A stretch of DNA of 64,000 nucleotides from Ahrensia sp. (GCA_028817895.1 JAPPOQ010000018.1:30714-94713), one strand, 5' to 3'. Numbered from the stretch's first letter, positions 53,503-62,879 are shown. A program made the numbers and translations. Notes: generated by a model from the sequence alone, not told the origin.

Positions 53503-54735
53503 ATGACTTTGACCACCATTTCCAGCTTTGACCGGATCGGCGAGGAAAACGCTTTCGCCGTGCTCGCCCGTGCAACGCAACTCGCAACCGGAGGCATGGA
53601 CGTCATCAATCTGGGCATCGGTCAGCCGGACTTTGCAACGCCCCCACACATTGTTGAAGCCGCCATTAAGGCTCTGCGTGACGGACATCATGGGTACACG
53701 CCAGCCACGGGCATTCTGTCGCTTCGCGAAGCGGTCGCAGATCGAACGCTTGAAACGACTGGTGTTGCCGTCTCTCCAGAACGCATCTGCATCATGCCCG
53801 GAGGAAAGGTGACGATGTTTGCTGCCATTTTGATGATGGGCGAACCCGGCACTGAGATCATGTATCCCGACCCGGGATTCCCGATTTATCGATCGATGAT
53901 CGAATTCACTGGCGCCAAGCCCGTGCCGATCCCGATGCGGGAAGAGAACGGCTTTGCCTTTTCCGGCAACGAGGCGCTTTCCTTGGTGACCGACAAGACG
54001 CGCCTGGTCATCCTCAATTCACCGGCCAATCCGACCGGCGGGGTAACGCCAAGGTCGGAGATCGACACACTCGTTTCCGGCCTCGACCGCTATCCGAATG
54101 CTGCGGTCCTGTCTGATGAAATCTACGATCAAATGACCTATGACGGCGAGGAGCATGTTTCGCTTCTCGGCTATGAATCGATCCGCGATCGCCTGATCAT
54201 CCTCAATGGGTGGTCAAAAACATGGGCAATGACCGGGTGGCGCATGGGATGGTCGATCTGGCCCGATGCACTCTTTGACAAGGTGCGCAAACTTGCCGTC
54301 AATGCCTGGTCCTGTGTCAACGCTCCGGCGCAATATGCGGGCATCGCCGCTCTGGAGGGGCCGCAGGACGCCGTTGCAGACATGATGCAGGCCTTTGATC
54401 AACGCCGTAAGCTTGTGGTGCAGCGTGCCAATGCGCTGCCCAACGTCACCTGTCTCACGCCGAAGGGGGCCTTTTACGCCTTCCCCAACATTTCAGGCAC
54501 CAGCTGGAAGGCCAAGGAACTTGCATCGGCTCTGCTTGAGGAAACCGGCGTTGCGGCAATTGGCGGGCCCGATTTTGGAACACTGGGCGAGGGTTATCTC
54601 CGGCTGTCCTACGCGAATTCGCAGGACAATATTGCCAAGGCGATGGACCGGATCGCTCAGTTTCTCGAACAGACCGCACCACCGAAAGCGCAATCGAACC
54701 GTCCGATCACGGCATCGCGTTGGCGCGACGAATAG
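53503..54735 (+). CDS. Pyridoxal-phosphate aminotransferase, class I/II (aspartate aminotransferase-like)
   Basis: A 410-residue fold-type I aminotransferase. Marks: INLGIGQPDFATP, GYTPATGILSLREAV, NSPANPTGG, SDEIYDQMTYDG and the Schiff-base Lys239 in NGWSKTWAMTGWRMGW. Substrate not fixed; homologues take aspartate, aromatic or branched amino acids. I moved the start to ATG 53503, where homology begins. The 3' end overlaps the convergent TRAP-type gene by 29 bp. Confidence 0.88.
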   Translation: MTLTTISSFDRIGEENAFAVLARATQLATGGMDVINLGIGQPDFATPPHIVEAAIKALRDGHHGYTPATGILSLREAVADRTLETTGVAVSPERICIMPGGKVTMFAAILMMGEPGTEIMYPDPGFPIYRSMIEFTGAKPVPIPMREENGFAFSGNEALSLVTDKTRLVILNSPANPTGGVTPRSEIDTLVSGLDRYPNAAVLSDEIYDQMTYDGEEHVSLLGYESIRDRLIILNGWSKTWAMTGWRMGWSIWPDALFDKVRKLAVNAWSCVNAPAQYAGIAALEGPQDAVADMMQAFDQRRKLVVQRANALPNVTCLTPKGAFYAFPNISGTSWKAKELASALLEETGVAAIGGPDFGTLGEGYLRLSYANSQDNIAKAMDRIAQFLEQTAPPKAQSNRPITASRWRDE

Positions 54736-55708
54736 CGCTCATGATGGCTGCATCGCCGTTCACGCGCTCCCACATGGGCAGCAAGACCTCCAGCCATTTG
54801 TCTCTCTGCGCTGCGGTCAACAGCCGAACGGGGCGTCCACGCCGCAAGATGTCCAGCATCGCCTGTTCTTCGCTTGAGAAGGTCTGTTCATTGGCTTGAT
54901 CGGCGGCTCGTGCCGCCGCCTGTTGCATTTGCGCCTTAGATGCTTCTTCAAGACGATCCCACCACTTGCGTGACGCGAGTAGAACATAACCCGAATATCG
55001 GTGGTTGCTGAGCGTCACGCCATCCAAAACCTGATCGATCTTTCCCGAAGCGATGTCCGATATTGATGCCGTGATGGCCTCAACTTGTCTCGCAGCCAAG
55101 GCCGGAGCGATGTCACCATCCGCGATATCGACCGCGCTGCCACCAAGCAAGTCGGTACGCGAGGTTAGATCCGGCGCATCAGCCCTACGGATGCGCAGAC
55201 CCGCCAAATCTTTCGGCAGGTGAAGCGGGCGACTGGCAGACATTTGGATGAACCCGTCATGGATCAGCGCCAGGCTTGTCAGCCCCCGTTCGGACAGGGG
55301 TGCAAAGAGCGTGACCCTGACAGGGTCGTCAAGAAAACGTTGCAACGCCAGCCTGTCTCGAAAGGCAAATGGAAGGGCAAACACGATCAGTTGCTCCGAA
55401 TATGCCGTCAGCCGTTCCAGCGGCACGATGGCCAGTTCCAACGCGGCGTCAGCCAGCAATGCAGGCGTGGCATCATCGTCATAGAGCGTCGATGAAGACT
55501 TAACCGACAGGCAGGCGCGCCCTTGCAGCGCCGCATCGACAGCCTGCGCAAAAGCCTTAACCACCTCGTCACGTTTCGATTGACCCGAAAGCTGGGGCAG
55601 ACCGAGGGAATAAACGGTTTCGTCCGGGTCGCAATTGGCTCGTGCCCCCCCTGCGCCGCAAATAAGTGTGGCAGAGAAAACCGCAAGGACAAGCGCCAAG
55701 CGTGTCAC
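54707..55708 (-). CDS. TRAP-type (DctP family) substrate-binding protein coupled to modC
   Basis: A 333-residue periplasmic protein of the DctP fold. The signal peptide is MTRLALVLAVFSATLICGAG, cut near ARANC. Core signs: LPFAFRDRLALQRFL, KDLAGLRIRRADAPD and the later LSNHRYSGYVLLASRKWWDRL (a clear DctP C-terminal motif). Start GTG overlaps the modC stop by 4 bp (GTGA). No TRAP permease is adjacent. It may serve one of the two TRAP permease pairs at 34-40 kb or act as a sensor; a role with the molybdate ABC permease would be new. Confidence 0.8.
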   Translation of the reverse strand: MTRLALVLAVFSATLICGAGGARANCDPDETVYSLGLPQLSGQSKRDEVVKAFAQAVDAALQGRACLSVKSSSTLYDDDATPALLADAALELAIVPLERLTAYSEQLIVFALPFAFRDRLALQRFLDDPVRVTLFAPLSERGLTSLALIHDGFIQMSASRPLHLPKDLAGLRIRRADAPDLTSRTDLLGGSAVDIADGDIAPALAARQVEAITASISDIASGKIDQVLDGVTLSNHRYSGYVLLASRKWWDRLEEASKAQMQQAAARAADQANEQTFSSEEQAMLDILRRGRPVRLLTAAQRDKWLEVLLPMWERVNGDAAIMSAIRRANAMP

Positions 55709-56379
55709 TGCGAAACGGTCGCTTGGTCAAATTTCAGATAATCAGCCACAGAGGTGGCAGGCAGTCCCTGTCCGTTTTCCATGCGTACAACGCTTGTCGC
55801 CAGTGCTGCCACCTCGTCGCTGCGATGAGTCACGTAAACGATTGGAACCGTCAGACTGGCCCGCATGGACTGCAAATATGGCAGAATCGTCATGCGCCGA
55901 CCCTCGTCGAGCCCGGTCATGGGCTCATCCAGCAAAAGGACATCGGGCCGTGACAGCAATGCGCGCCCTAAGGAAACACGCTGCGCCTCGCCTCCGGACA
56001 GATTACGCGGAACTCGCTTAAGCAACGCGCCAAGGTCGAGCATGTCGATAACCGTGTCGAAGTCGTCCCGGTTGCCCTTGGCACCGTAGAGAAGATTTCT
56101 CTCCACCGTCAGATGCGGAAAAAGAAGCGCCTGCTGAAACACCGCTCCAACGCCGCGCAGATTGGGTGCTATATCGACCCAGCGTTGCGTATCCAGAAGC
56201 GTCTTTTCGCCCAGCTTGATTGTGCCACGCTTGGGACGCCACAGACCGGCGATGGCACGAAGCACGGACGACTTGCCAGTGCCCGAAGGCCCCACCAGTG
56301 CCGTCACACCGCGGTCGGCTCCGAACCGCACGGAAATCTCGCGCACGCCCATCGTTCCAGCAATATCGACGCTCAGCAT
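55705..56379 (-). CDS. modC: Molybdate ABC transporter ATPase ModC, short form
   Basis: A 224-residue ATPase. Walker A GPSGTGKSS (30-38), Q-loop GAVFQQALLFPHLTV, signature LSGGEAQRVSLGRAL, Walker B DVLLLDEPMTGLD and switch His in YVTHRSDEV. It ends after the ATPase core; the C-terminal molybdate-binding (MOP) domain of full-length ModC (about 350 residues) is missing, so feedback inhibition by internal molybdate is unlikely. ATG lies five bases behind modB. Confidence 0.88.
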   Translation of the reverse strand: MLSVDIAGTMGVREISVRFGADRGVTALVGPSGTGKSSVLRAIAGLWRPKRGTIKLGEKTLLDTQRWVDIAPNLRGVGAVFQQALLFPHLTVERNLLYGAKGNRDDFDTVIDMLDLGALLKRVPRNLSGGEAQRVSLGRALLSRPDVLLLDEPMTGLDEGRRMTILPYLQSMRASLTVPIVYVTHRSDEVAALATSVVRMENGQGLPATSVADYLKFDQATVSQ

Positions 56380-56383
56380 GCTT

Positions 56384-57073
56384 TCATTGCTCCAAACGCT
56401 TTGCCTGCCGCGCTGTGAACCACTCCGAAACCAGCACGGCTAGAACGGAAATGGAAATGGAAATTGCCACCAAGGTCAACGCCGCCGCATCGCCACTTGG
56501 AGATTGCAGGAAACTGTAAATGGCCAACGACAGCGTCTGCGTTTCGCCGGGAATGTTGGAAACAAAGGTGATCGTCGCGCCAAACTCACCTAGGGCCTTG
56601 GCGAACCCCAGAACCAATCCGGCGGCGATGCCTGACATTGCAAGCGGTAGCGAGATTGTGAAAAAGCGGCGGGTCCGCGATGCACCAAGCAATGATGCCA
56701 TTTCAGCCAGGCGCACATCCTGCGCTTCAAATGCGAGACGAATGGGCCGAACGATCAACGGAAAAGCCATGACGCCCGCAGCCAGTGCGGCGCCGGTCCA
56801 GGAGAAGCTGATGCCAAGGCCGATATCGTGCAAGGCGGATCCGATCCAGCCACTGCGTCCGAAGGCAAGCAGCAACAGATAACCCGTAACAACCGGCGGC
56901 ATGACAAGCGGCAAATGCACCAAGGCGCTCAGAAGTGCCTTTCCGGGCAAACCAGGACGCGCCAGCAGCTTCGCCATCACAACGGCAAGCGGAAGCGAAA
57001 TGAGCATGGCGACCAGCGAAACCTGAAGGGAAAGGCCAACAATGCTGAGGACGACTGGGCTGGAAAGGTCCAT
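56384..57073 (-). CDS. modB: Molybdate ABC transporter permease ModB
   Basis: A 229-residue inner-membrane permease with five to six helices and the EAA loop MASLLGASRTRRFFTISLPLAMSGI (EMASLLGA core) plus GEFGATITFVSNIPGETQTL, typical of ModB. ATG 57073 is one base after the modA TGA with GGGGA at correct spacing; the longer frame through modA is not used. Confidence 0.92.
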   Translation of the reverse strand: MDLSSPVVLSIVGLSLQVSLVAMLISLPLAVVMAKLLARPGLPGKALLSALVHLPLVMPPVVTGYLLLLAFGRSGWIGSALHDIGLGISFSWTGAALAAGVMAFPLIVRPIRLAFEAQDVRLAEMASLLGASRTRRFFTISLPLAMSGIAAGLVLGFAKALGEFGATITFVSNIPGETQTLSLAIYSFLQSPSGDAAALTLVAISISISVLAVLVSEWFTARQAKRLEQ

Positions 57074-57074
57074 A

Positions 57075-57845
57075 TCAATCCCCAGCATTCGATACAGGGC
57101 CAAAGCCATATCTGGCAAAGATCGCGATTGCAGATGGGCTGGTGAGATAGGCCAAAAACCTGTCCGCCCCCTCGCCGGATTGCGCGGTTGCAGCGGCCCA
57201 ATAGGTGATCGGGTCATGCAGGTCTTCATCGAATGTGTAGACAGCACGCACATCCGGGTCTGCAGCAGCGTCCGTGCTGTAAACAATCGCTGCCGAGACT
57301 TCGCGATGCCCAACGCGTTTGAGGGCGATGCGAACATTTTCTCCGAATACGGCCTGACGCTGCGCCACCTGCCAAAGGTTCAGACTGGTGAGTGCTTGCC
57401 TCGCATAGATTCCGGCTGGCACTGAAAGCGGGTCTCCCATAGCGAAGCGCCGTTGAGTGACGAGCGACTCCAGATCAACCCAGTCTTCGGAAAAATGGGG
57501 CACGGCCACCACAAGCCGATTGCCAGCAATCTGAGTGACCGATTGAGCCTTCAAAAGCTCGCGTTGGTCAAGCCAATCGACCCAAGCCGTGTTGGCTGAA
57601 ATGTAGGCATCTGCCGGTGCCCCCGCCTCGATCTGGCGTGCCAAAGCGCCCGACCCGGCAAGGGAGAGCACCGCCTCATTGCCGGTTTCGCGCCGATAGC
57701 GATCGGCAAGCTCGCTCATGACCTCGCTCATGCTGGCGGCAGTGAACACCAAAACGCGGTCTGCTGCGGATGCGGCCGAAATCGTAACAATCACCGCCAA
57801 GGCTGCCGCAACAGCCCGGCATATGCCGTACCACCAGAGTTTCAT
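57075..57845 (-). CDS. modA: Molybdate-binding periplasmic protein ModA
   Basis: A 256-residue binding protein. From ATG 57845 the signal peptide runs MKLWWYGICRAVAAALAVIV and is cut near AASAAD. The oxyanion-binding segments VFTAASMSEVMSELA, LSLAGSGALARQIEAGAPAD and VPAGIYARQAL are those of ModA/WtpA-like proteins that bind molybdate or tungstate. It lies 34 bp behind eda. Confidence 0.92.
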   Translation of the reverse strand: MKLWWYGICRAVAAALAVIVTISAASAADRVLVFTAASMSEVMSELADRYRRETGNEAVLSLAGSGALARQIEAGAPADAYISANTAWVDWLDQRELLKAQSVTQIAGNRLVVAVPHFSEDWVDLESLVTQRRFAMGDPLSVPAGIYARQALTSLNLWQVAQRQAVFGENVRIALKRVGHREVSAAIVYSTDAAADPDVRAVYTFDEDLHDPITYWAAATAQSGEGADRFLAYLTSPSAIAIFARYGFGPVSNAGD

Positions 57846-57879
57846 CAAAGCCTCGGTTTGTTGGAGCTGGTGCAGTTCT

Positions 57880-58518
57880 CTAGTCGCCCAGTGCAGCCGC
57901 CTCTGCGGCCAGAGCTTCGATACCATCCCAATCACCAGCGACAATCTTGGCCTTGGGCGCAACCCAGGAGCCGCCAACACACGCGACATTCTCGAGCGCG
58001 AGATAATCTTCCGCCTTTTCGGCTGTCAGTCCGCCGGTGGGACAAAATCTGAGATCAGGAAACACAGCACCCATATCTTTGAGATAGGCAGAACCGCCTG
58101 CCCGCTCTGCGGGGAAGAATTTGAGAAAACCCAACCCCTCCGCCATCATCGCCATCGCTTCGCTCGGAGTTGCTACACCTGGCAAAAGGGGAACGTCTGT
58201 TTTCGCGCTGGCTTCGAGCAATTCCTGCGTGACACCGGGAGACACGAGAAATTCCGATCCCATTTCGATGCAATCATGCAGCAGCTGGCGTGTCAGCACC
58301 GTTCCGGCGCCTACCACGACGCCTTCAACATGCTTTGCGACCGCTTTTATGCATTGCAACGCCTCCGGCGTGCGCAGTGTTATCTCGATAACCGGCAAAC
58401 CACCGGCAACCAGTGCCCGGCTTGTCTTGATGGCATCGTCCACATCGTCAAACTGAACGACCGGTATGACAGGCGCCAGACTGAGAATCTCGTCAAGTCG
58501 ATCATTCTTCGTTTTCAT
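57880..58518 (-). CDS. eda: 2-keto-3-deoxy-6-phosphogluconate (KDPG/KHG) aldolase
   Basis: A 212-residue class I aldolase of the Entner-Doudoroff pathway, cleaving KDPG to pyruvate and glyceraldehyde-3-phosphate. Glu45 (PVIEITLRT) and Schiff-base Lys133 (FLKFFPAE) are in place, with the phosphate loop CPTGGL. The dehydratase and other pathway genes are not here. It may be co-transcribed with modABC. Confidence 0.92.
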   Translation of the reverse strand: MKTKNDRLDEILSLAPVIPVVQFDDVDDAIKTSRALVAGGLPVIEITLRTPEALQCIKAVAKHVEGVVVGAGTVLTRQLLHDCIEMGSEFLVSPGVTQELLEASAKTDVPLLPGVATPSEAMAMMAEGLGFLKFFPAERAGGSAYLKDMGAVFPDLRFCPTGGLTAEKAEDYLALENVACVGGSWVAPKAKIVAGDWDGIEALAAEAAALGD

Positions 58519-58555
58519 GGTTACGGCGCTCCGCCATCGCTTGGATCGTCGCCTT

Positions 58556-59488
58556 TTAGAGTTTGTCTCGTCCTTTGTGAACCGCTGTGTTCGTTCCTCC
58601 GATGAGACGTAGGAACTTCACAAACCAGCCAGGCTTAGCAACAGGCTTGTTGTGCCTCGGTTTGAAAAGAAGGGCCTCTTCCTGCGCGCCGAAAACCCCA
58701 GTCTCCGGCAATCGGCTCGCAGCCTGAAACTGCCGCATCACGGCATCCGTTTTCAAACCGAATATTCCATCCACGCTGATCAGGTAACCGCGCGCTGCAA
58801 GGCCTGATTGCAAACGCCGAACCGCAGGGCCGTGCGATCCAAAGCGCAATGTTCCGCGCTCGTCAGACACTTTGTCCGGCTGTGGAAGAACCGGCGTATC
58901 CTCCATCTTCGAGTAGCGCTTGTAGGCGTCCCGCATCTTTTGGTCATAGCGGTTTCGCTTGTAAGCCGGACCATTATAGCGGCGCGCGAAACCGGCCCAA
59001 TCAAGTCGGCGCAACTCGTCATCCAGGCCTGACTTTTCAACAAATCGCGCCATCAATTCCACTTGTCCGGCAACGCCACGGCGCGCCTCGGAGACGAGGG
59101 CATCGACACTGCCATACCCAAGCCATTTCCAGTGCGACCCCATCACCTGACCCAGTCCCCAGGAGCAAGACGAAAGGGCGGCGATGCGATCGATCTCGAT
59201 TGCCTTGTCGAGCAGATCCCACCGACGAGACTGTCCGCGGGGATTTTTCACCTTGCCAGCAGATGGATGCGCGAGCCCTGCCCGGCGGGCCTTTGTGCGC
59301 TTTGCGCCCTTCAGCAAGCGGTCGAAGTAATGGCCTTCAAACCGAATGAGCGGCTCGCGGCGTCCGCGAACCGGCGCGCTGGTCCGGCCAGCTGCTTCGA
59401 CTTCCGCAATCGCCAAAAGGGCGGCAGGAGACACTTTGATGCGCTTGGCAATGGCGGAAATGACGTTTCGGGTGGACAGATCGAACAT
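58556..59488 (-). CDS. N-acetylmuramidase (DUF3380-type) with C-terminal peptidoglycan-binding domain
   Basis: A 310-residue cell-wall hydrolase. The N-terminal muramidase domain (about 1-190) has the catalytic glutamate in LAIAEVEAAGR, REPLIRFEGHYFDRLL, and SWGLGQVMG; a PG-binding-1 domain follows (LRFGSHGPAVRRLQSGLAARG, about 220-275). No signal peptide is seen, as in phage endolysins that need a holin, but no other phage gene is near. AAGGAG precedes the ATG. It may be a domesticated endolysin or be exported another way. Confidence 0.85.
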   Translation of the reverse strand: MFDLSTRNVISAIAKRIKVSPAALLAIAEVEAAGRTSAPVRGRREPLIRFEGHYFDRLLKGAKRTKARRAGLAHPSAGKVKNPRGQSRRWDLLDKAIEIDRIAALSSCSWGLGQVMGSHWKWLGYGSVDALVSEARRGVAGQVELMARFVEKSGLDDELRRLDWAGFARRYNGPAYKRNRYDQKMRDAYKRYSKMEDTPVLPQPDKVSDERGTLRFGSHGPAVRRLQSGLAARGYLISVDGIFGLKTDAVMRQFQAASRLPETGVFGAQEEALLFKPRHNKPVAKPGWFVKFLRLIGGTNTAVHKGRDKL

Positions 59489-59575
59489 GACACGGCTCCT
59501 TGGATCAAGGCGCCAGTGTCATGTGTAATTTGCCTGCGTGGATAAGCTTGCGCGCGTCCCCGTTTATGGAAGCGC

Positions 59576-61075
59576 TCAACCCATGGTGGGGATCGTAAAC
59601 TCCGCACCTTCCTTGATGCCGCTTGGCCAACGAGACGTGATCGTCTTCGTGCGCGTGTAGAACTTGAACGCATCCGGCCCATGCTGGTTGAGATCGCCGA
59701 AGCCAGACCGTTTCCAGCCGCCAAAGGTGTAGTAAGCGAGCGGCACCGGGATCGGCACATTGATGCCCACCATGCCAATATTTATGCGCGAGGCGAAGTC
59801 GCGCGCCGTATCTCCATCCCGGGTAAAGATTGCAACGCCATTGCCGTATTCGTGGCTCATGGCGAGATCGAGGCCTTCTTCATATGTGTTGGCGCGCACG
59901 ACTGACAGCACAGGGCCGAAAATCTCTTCCCTATAGATCGACATGTCTTTGGTGACCTTGTCGAACAGGCATGCCCCCATGAAGAACCCGTCCTCATAGC
60001 CTTGCATCTTGAAGTCTCGCCCGTCGACGACGAGATCAGCGCCTTCTTTCACGCCCTGGTCGACATACCCCTTCACGCGATTATGGGCGTCCCTGGTGAC
60101 CAGCGGTCCGAAATCGGCATCGTCACCGGCGGTGTAGGGTGCGACTTTCAACGCCTCGACGCGTGGCGTGAGTTTTTCCATCAGCCGATTGGCCGTATCC
60201 TCGCCCACCGGCACTGCGACAGAGACCGCCATGCAGCGCTCACCCGCCGCGCCGTATCCCGCACCCACCAGCGCATCGACCGTCTGATCCATATCGGCAT
60301 CGGGCATCACGATCATGTGGTTCTTGGCACCGCCAAAACACTGAACGCGCTTCCCGTTGGCGCAACCACGCGTGTACACATATTCAGCAATCGGCGTGGA
60401 GCCGACAAAGCCCACAGCCATGATGTCGGGATGGTCGAGAATGCCATCCACCGCTTCCTTGTCGCCATGCACAACGTTCAAAATGCCATCCGGCAAACCG
60501 GCTTCGCTCATCAGTTCCGCCAGCATGACAGGTATGGAAGGGTCGCGTTCGGAAGGCTTCAGAATGAAGGCATTGCCGCAGACCACGGCAGGGCAGAACT
60601 TCCACATCGGGATCATCGCCGGAAAGTTGAATGGCGTGATGCCCGCGACCACGCCAAGTGGCTGTTTGACCGAATGCATATCGATGCCCGGCCCGGCGCC
60701 TTCGGAAAACTCGCCTTTCAGCAAATGGGGTGCGCCGATACAGAACTCGGCGACCTCAAGCCCTCGGATGATGTCTCCCTTTGCATCGGGCAATGTTTTG
60801 CCATGCTCGCGGGACAGGGCTTCGGCGAGCTTGTCCATGTCGCGATGCAGCAGACGCACGAACTCCATCATCACCCTTGCACGTTTTTGCGGGTTTTGAG
60901 CGGCCCAGTCCCGCTGTGCGGCTTTGGCGTTTTCGATCGCGGCGTTTAGCTCGTCCGCGGAAGCAAGCGGCACCTGCGCTTGCACCTCGCCCGTTGCCGG
61001 ATTGTAGACATCGGCGGAACGGCCCGAAGCACCCGATATGCGCTTGCCGCCAATATAGTGTTGAATTTCCTGCAT
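59576..61075 (-). CDS. mmsA: CoA-acylating methylmalonate-semialdehyde dehydrogenase
   Basis: A 499-residue aldehyde dehydrogenase of valine and inositol breakdown, giving propionyl-CoA or acetyl-CoA. Asn150 (TPFNFPAMIP), catalytic Cys281 (GERCMAV), and Asn in FGGAKNH at the place of the general-base Glu of hydrolytic ALDHs, the hallmark of the CoA-dependent group. GGGAGAGG precedes the ATG. Last gene of the minus-strand series from 63.9 kb. Confidence 0.93.
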   Translation of the reverse strand: MQEIQHYIGGKRISGASGRSADVYNPATGEVQAQVPLASADELNAAIENAKAAQRDWAAQNPQKRARVMMEFVRLLHRDMDKLAEALSREHGKTLPDAKGDIIRGLEVAEFCIGAPHLLKGEFSEGAGPGIDMHSVKQPLGVVAGITPFNFPAMIPMWKFCPAVVCGNAFILKPSERDPSIPVMLAELMSEAGLPDGILNVVHGDKEAVDGILDHPDIMAVGFVGSTPIAEYVYTRGCANGKRVQCFGGAKNHMIVMPDADMDQTVDALVGAGYGAAGERCMAVSVAVPVGEDTANRLMEKLTPRVEALKVAPYTAGDDADFGPLVTRDAHNRVKGYVDQGVKEGADLVVDGRDFKMQGYEDGFFMGACLFDKVTKDMSIYREEIFGPVLSVVRANTYEEGLDLAMSHEYGNGVAIFTRDGDTARDFASRINIGMVGINVPIPVPLAYYTFGGWKRSGFGDLNQHGPDAFKFYTRTKTITSRWPSGIKEGAEFTIPTMG

Positions 61076-61101
61076 AGTCCTCTCCCAGGCGTTCTTATCT
61101 G

Positions 61102-61989
61102 TTACAATCCGTCCACCGGCACTTTGAGATAGCGGCGACCGCTTTCATCTGGCTCCGGCATTTCCCCGGCACGCATGTTAACCTGCACGGACGGAATGAT
61201 GAGCTTCGGCATCGAAAGCTGCGCATCGCGTTCGGTGCGCATTGTCACATAGTCATCTTCGCTGCGACCGCCGCCGACATGAATGTTGTCATTGAGTTGT
61301 TCGCCAATCGTGGTCTCCCAGGCAATGTCGCGCCCACCAGGGCCGTAGTCATGACAGATGAACATGCGCATCTCGCGTGGTAGAGACAGAACCTTCATGA
61401 TGGAGCGATAGAGCGTGCGCGCATCGCCGCCGGGAAAATCGGCCCGCGCAGACCCGCCATCCGGCATGAACAGCGTGTCGCCGACGATGATGGCGTCGCC
61501 AATAACATGAGCCATGCAGGCTGGTGTGTGGCCGGGCGTTGCCATCACAAAGGCATCAAGGCCGCCGATTGAATACGTGTCGCCATCTTCAAACAGCGCA
61601 TCGAACTGACTGCCGTCACGCTGAAACTCTGTGCCCTCATTGAATATCTTACCGAAGATATCCTGCACTTCGATCACGCGGGCGCCGATGCCAAGTTTCC
61701 CGCCAAGCTTTTCTTGCAGGTAGGGCGCGGCGGACAAATGGTCCGCATGCACATGGGTTTCGATAATCCATTCCACGATCAGATCATTGTCCTTGACGAA
61801 GGCAATGAGCTCGTCTGCGGACTTTTTGGACGTGCGGCCTGAGGCAAAATCAAAATCCAACACGCTGTCATAGAGCGCGCAGGCCTTCGATGCCGGATCC
61901 TCCACGCAATAGGAAATCGTGTTGGTCGCCTCGTCGAAAAAGCCCGTGACGTCAGGCTTTTGTTCAAGCTTCACTGGCCACTGGTCCAT
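61102..61989 (-). CDS. MBL-fold hydrolase, persulfide dioxygenase-like (Blh/ETHE1 type)
   Basis: A 295-residue metallo-beta-lactamase protein. The metal motif is HVHADH (79-84) in IIETHVHADHLSA, then TPGHTPACM, GDTLFMPDGGSARADFPGG and CHDYGP, the pattern of Blh/ETHE1-like persulfide dioxygenases that oxidise glutathione persulfide to sulfite. ATG 61989 has GGGAGGG and lies one base behind the DUF6691 stop. In the known bigR operons the same enzyme sits with the same two transporters. Confidence 0.88.
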   Translation of the reverse strand: MDQWPVKLEQKPDVTGFFDEATNTISYCVEDPASKACALYDSVLDFDFASGRTSKKSADELIAFVKDNDLIVEWIIETHVHADHLSAAPYLQEKLGGKLGIGARVIEVQDIFGKIFNEGTEFQRDGSQFDALFEDGDTYSIGGLDAFVMATPGHTPACMAHVIGDAIIVGDTLFMPDGGSARADFPGGDARTLYRSIMKVLSLPREMRMFICHDYGPGGRDIAWETTIGEQLNDNIHVGGGRSEDDYVTMRTERDAQLSMPKLIIPSVQVNMRAGEMPEPDESGRRYLKVPVDGL

Positions 61990-61990
61990 A

Positions 61991-62425
61991 TCACCCTCCC
62001 ACGGCTGTCGTCGACAACCTAGCCGAACTCGCCCGCCCCGCCCACATGCCAATCAACATGGCAGGAAAGAAAGCGGCAATGCCGAAACTCGCCAGCGGGA
62101 GCGCAACATAGGCTGGCCCAGGGCAAAATCCGCCAAGGCCCCAACCGATTCCGAAAAGCCCCGCGCCGGTCAGCAATTGTCCGTCAATATCGGACCGTGT
62201 CGGCAGATGAAAACGGGCATCAAACAAAGGCGCGGCCCGCCCAAGAACCCATCTGTAGCCAACAAAGGTCACCAGAACCGCAGACCCCATAACGAAAGCA
62301 AGGCTTGGGTCCCAGTTCCCGAAAACATCCAGAAAGTTAAGCACTTTGGCCGGATTGGCCATGCCGGATATCACAAGTCCAACGCCGAAAATCAGTCCGC
62401 ACAAAAAACCCATAGCAATGCGCAT
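61991..62425 (-). CDS. YeeE/YedE-related half-transporter (DUF6691)
   Basis: A 144-residue membrane protein with four hydrophobic helices and the sulfur-handling motif GFCPGPAYVAL. Together with the 149-residue neighbour it should form a thiosulfate/sulfide-type permease like PmpA/PmpB. Start ATG 62425 with GGAGG; the longer version begins at TTG. It follows its partner by four bases. Confidence 0.86.
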   Translation of the reverse strand: MRIAMGFLCGLIFGVGLVISGMANPAKVLNFLDVFGNWDPSLAFVMGSAVLVTFVGYRWVLGRAAPLFDARFHLPTRSDIDGQLLTGAGLFGIGWGLGGFCPGPAYVALPLASFGIAAFFPAMLIGMWAGRASSARLSTTAVGG

Positions 62426-62429
62426 CACC

Positions 62430-62879
62430 TCACCCTCCAATCACATGACGGGTTACGAATACGGTGATCAGCGCCGTCGCCATAAAGGTTGCCGTTGCAA
62501 TGATTGATCGTACTGAAAGCCGCGACATGCCGCACACCCCGTGACCGGACGTGCAACCGCCTCCGAAAACTGCTCCGAATCCGGTGATTAGTCCGGCACA
62601 GATCATCAAAATCGCGTCACTGGAAACGGTCTGTTCGATTGTGCCGCCGGCAAACTGATATCCGACCGGAGCAACCAGCAGCCCCACCACAAAGGCAAGA
62701 CGCCACAACGCATCATCATCGGCCAGTCCGCGCCGCATATCTTGCACCCAGGGCGGCAGCACCGCGACGCTGATGCCGCTGACACCGGCGATGCGACCAT
62801 TGAAAGCCATCAGCATGACCGCTGACAGACCGATCAGCGCGCCTCCGAAAGCTGAGGCGAAAGGCGTAAACTCAGTCAC
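62430..62879 (-). CDS. YeeE/YedE family sulfur half-transporter
   Basis: A 149-residue membrane protein with four helices and GGGCTSGHGVCGMSR, giving Cys109 and Cys116, the residues that relay sulfur in YeeE-type thiosulfate channels. Start GTG overlaps the stop of the zinc dehydrogenase by one base (TAGTG). Partner of the DUF6691 half-protein. Confidence 0.88.
   Translation of the reverse strand: MTEFTPFASAFGGALIGLSAVMLMAFNGRIAGVSGISVAVLPPWVQDMRRGLADDDALWRLAFVVGLLVAPVGYQFAGGTIEQTVSSDAILMICAGLITGFGAVFGGGCTSGHGVCGMSRLSVRSIIATATFMATALITVFVTRHVIGG

Noticed and set aside
58556..59488. Prophage
   Set aside because: Only one lysin-like gene; no integrase, capsid, tail or attachment-site repeats in the neighbourhood.
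60002..60949. 315-codon plus-strand frame
   Set aside because: Antisense shadow of mmsA, which has all catalytic residues.
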